From Pseudomonadota bacterium (GTDB lineage: Bacteria; Pseudomonadota; Alphaproteobacteria; Azospirillales; Azospirillaceae), in contig JAEZID010000047.1 in the NCBI GenBank assembly GCA_023416195.1, forward strand, positions 1 through 10,155: DNA of 10,155 nucleotides, given 5' to 3'. Below the pieces are notes generated by a model, which saw nothing but the letters and a program-made list of their open reading frames with translations, was not told the origin of the DNA and did not search any database. Made by a program: the position numbers and the translations under genes. Positions 9,020-10,155 of this stretch are shown here, one piece after another. How positions within the stretch are numbered: position 1 is the stretch's first letter; each line of letters opens with the position of its first letter.

Positions 9020-9118
9020 CCCAGGCCGCCGCCCCGGCAGGAGGTGCTGCTGGAGGAAATCCGCTACGCCCTGCGCGAGCGGCGCCCCCCGAATCCAGCC
9101 GAGAATCCGGCCGAGTGA
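9020..9118 (+). pseudogene. Possible 3' remnant of mscL (large-conductance mechanosensitive channel)
   Basis: An open frame ending at TGA 9116-9118 encodes a Pro-rich stretch, then RQEVLLEEIRYALRERR and a short Pro/Asn/Glu tail. This closely resembles the C-terminal helix of MscL, recalled for E. coli as KEEVLLTEIRDLLKEQ preceded by a Pro/Ala linker. No membrane-spanning MscL body is present: upstream the frame runs straight into the palindromic repeat. I read it as the 3' end of a gene whose 5' part was deleted, perhaps with the repeat at the junction. It could instead be chance similarity or a tiny unrelated ORF. No good start codon with a ribosome binding site is evident. Confidence 0.35.
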
Positions 9119-9128
9119 AAGATTCTTC

Positions 9129-9157
9129 TTGGATTGCGCGGCGCGACCCCTTATGTA
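9129..9157 (+). promoter_or_regulatory. Candidate promoter for the DEAD-box helicase leader
   Basis: TTGGAT (9129-9134) and TATGTA (9152-9157) are separated by 17 nt. The start would be near 9164, more than 200 nt before the helicase start codon and about 20 nt before a terminator hairpin. Both hexamers are partial matches (4/6 and 3/6). Confidence 0.35.
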
Positions 9158-9371
9158 GGGCGCCTTGATCGCTGGAGGCTCGCGCGTCTCTTGAGCGAGA
9201 CGCGCTTTGATTTTGCGGGGCGGCACCTCCAAGGACCGGTCGCCCCTTGCTTCGGATAGACGCCTCTCCCTCTACCGACCTCCTCCCGGCGAAAACGCCG
9301 GCGTTCCACCGCTCACCATCCGGGTGCAGCGGCCGTGCGCCGTGTCATGGTCCTGAGGAAAGGTTTACTCC
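9158..9371 (+). other. Long, probably structured 5' leader of the DEAD-box helicase gene
   Basis: No protein gene is visible. GGGCG (9158-9162), CCTT (9163-9166) and GGAGG (9174-9178) can pair in order with CGCCC (9241-9245), AAGG (9231-9234) and CCTCC (9226-9230). This would form an outer stem with two bulges that encloses the terminator hairpin. Further on, CCGGCG-AAAA-CGCCGG (9286-9301) is a perfect 6-bp hairpin with an AAAA loop. A pyrimidine-rich run (about 9261-9287) lies between them. This is my own pairing by eye, not a computed fold. Confidence 0.35.
9182..9214 (+). terminator. Intrinsic terminator in the leader of the DEAD-box helicase gene
   Basis: GCGCGTCTC (9182-9190) and GAGACGCGC (9197-9205) form a perfect 9-bp stem around the 6-nt loop TTGAGC, followed at once by TTTGATTTT (9206-9214). 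It could end transcription from secA or the mscL-like remnant. However, a candidate promoter lies only about 25 nt upstream, so it may act as an attenuator of the helicase gene. Confidence 0.75.
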
Positions 9372-10155
9372 TTGTCGTCCACCGAAATGCTTGAGACCAC
9401 CGTTACCGTTACCGTTACCGATACCGTTGCCGTCGAGACCGCCTCGACCGATACCGCCGTTACCGAAACGGCCGCGACCGAAGCCACGGGCGGCGTGACC
9501 TTCGCCGACCTCGGTCTGCACCCGCTCGTCCTGAAGGCGCTGGAAGCCTTTGAATACAACACCCCGACCCCGGTCCAGGCGGAGGCCATTCCGGTCTCGC
9601 TGACCGGCCGCGACATCCTCGCCACCGCCGAGACCGGCACCGGCAAGACCGCCGCCTTCATGCTGCCGTCGCTGACCCGCATCGCCGAGCTGCCGCGCCT
9701 GGGCGTCGCCGCCCCGCGCATCCTGGTGCTGGCCCCGACGCGCGAGCTGGCCAAGCAGGTCACCGACGCCGCCCGCAAGTACGCGAAGTTCATGAAGATG
9801 AACATCGTGGACGTGGTCGGCGGTATGCCCTACCGCGACCAGATGCGCCTGCTGACGCGCGCCGTGGACGTGATGGTCGCCACCCCCGGCCGTCTGCTCG
9901 ACCACGTGTCGCGCAACCGCATCGACCTGTCCACCGTCGAGGTGCTGATCCTCGACGAGGCCGACCGTATGCTGGACATGGGCTTCCTCGACGACGTCGA
10001 GCTGATCGCCAAGTGCTGCCCGGCCACGCGCCAGACGCTGCTGTTCACCGCCACGCTGGACCGCCGCATGGCGCAGCTGGCCGGCAAGCTGCTGCGCAAT
10101 CCGGAGCGCGTCGCGGTGGAGAGCACCGTCGCCTCGGTGAACGTCGAGCAGCGCC
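9372..10155 (+). CDS. DEAD-box ATP-dependent RNA helicase (RhlE-like), partial at right edge
   Basis: This is the N-terminal part of an RNA helicase that remodels structured RNA, for example in mRNA decay or ribosome assembly. Numbered from ATG 9387, 256 codons are visible: F39ADLGL with the Q motif PTPVQ (60-64), motif I AETGTGKT (81-88), Ia PTRELA (117-122), GG (145-146), Ib TPGRLLD (166-172), DEAD (190-193) followed by RMLDMGF as in RhlE-type proteins, and motif III TAT (221-223), where SAT is usual. The RecA-like domain 2 lies beyond the window. Residues 1-36 are an unusual Thr/Val/Ala/Glu-rich extension. I prefer TTG 9372 as start because GAGGAAAGG (9355-9363) lies 8 nt upstream and fits the 16S 3' end. 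ATG 9387 lacks a nearby ribosome binding site but remains possible. Confidence 0.93.
   Translation, partial: MSSTEMLETTVTVTVTDTVAVETASTDTAVTETAATEATGGVTFADLGLHPLVLKALEAFEYNTPTPVQAEAIPVSLTGRDILATAETGTGKTAAFMLPSLTRIAELPRLGVAAPRILVLAPTRELAKQVTDAARKYAKFMKMNIVDVVGGMPYRDQMRLLTRAVDVMVATPGRLLDHVSRNRIDLSTVEVLILDEADRMLDMGFLDDVELIAKCCPATRQTLLFTATLDRRMAQLAGKLLRNPERVAVESTVASVNVEQR

Overview
The window is an ordinary, gene-dense stretch of core chromosome from a strongly GC-rich bacterium. The gene order (a parvulin foldase divergent from secA, followed by argJ, a GNAT acetyltransferase and mutT), the codon bias toward G/C third positions, and two copies of a GC-rich palindromic intergenic repeat all point to an alphaproteobacterium, most likely Rhodospirillales and perhaps Azospirillum-like. 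The genus is inferred from pattern recognition and was not tested by a search. I see no mobile element, phage, CRISPR array or defence island, and no convincing new multi-gene system.

Layout from left to right. Positions 1-257 hold no gene I recognise. A tRNA-Thr(CGT) on the minus strand (295-369) has a plausible promoter upstream and a strong hairpin downstream. recQ (440-2371, minus) is a complete RecQ helicase with helicase, zinc, RQC and HRDC regions, and appears to start at TTG. A clear intrinsic terminator (2466-2502) separates it from a minus-strand cluster that runs ppiC (4854-5786), argJ (3471-4709), a GNAT acetyltransferase (2945-3466) and mutT (2505-2948). The last three genes are packed tightly (4-nt gap, then an ATGA overlap) and must be co-transcribed. 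ppiC is separated from argJ by 144 nt that carry a palindromic repeat. secA (6148-8883, plus) is divergent from ppiC and has a near-consensus promoter. After secA come a second palindromic repeat, a short reading-frame tail resembling the MscL C-terminus, an intrinsic terminator inside what looks like a structured leader, and finally the first 260 or so codons of a DEAD-box RNA helicase that runs off the right edge.

Functional themes are protein export (SecA, which drives preproteins through SecYEG, and a signal-peptide-bearing parvulin that would fold them in the periplasm), arginine biosynthesis (ArgJ), nucleotide-pool and genome maintenance (MutT, RecQ), and RNA metabolism (tRNA-Thr, DEAD-box helicase). 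The points most worth a second look are the terminator-containing leader before the DEAD-box gene, the paired palindromic repeats with strong G-quadruplex potential, the MscL-like remnant, and the structured ppiC leader with a small overlapping ORF.
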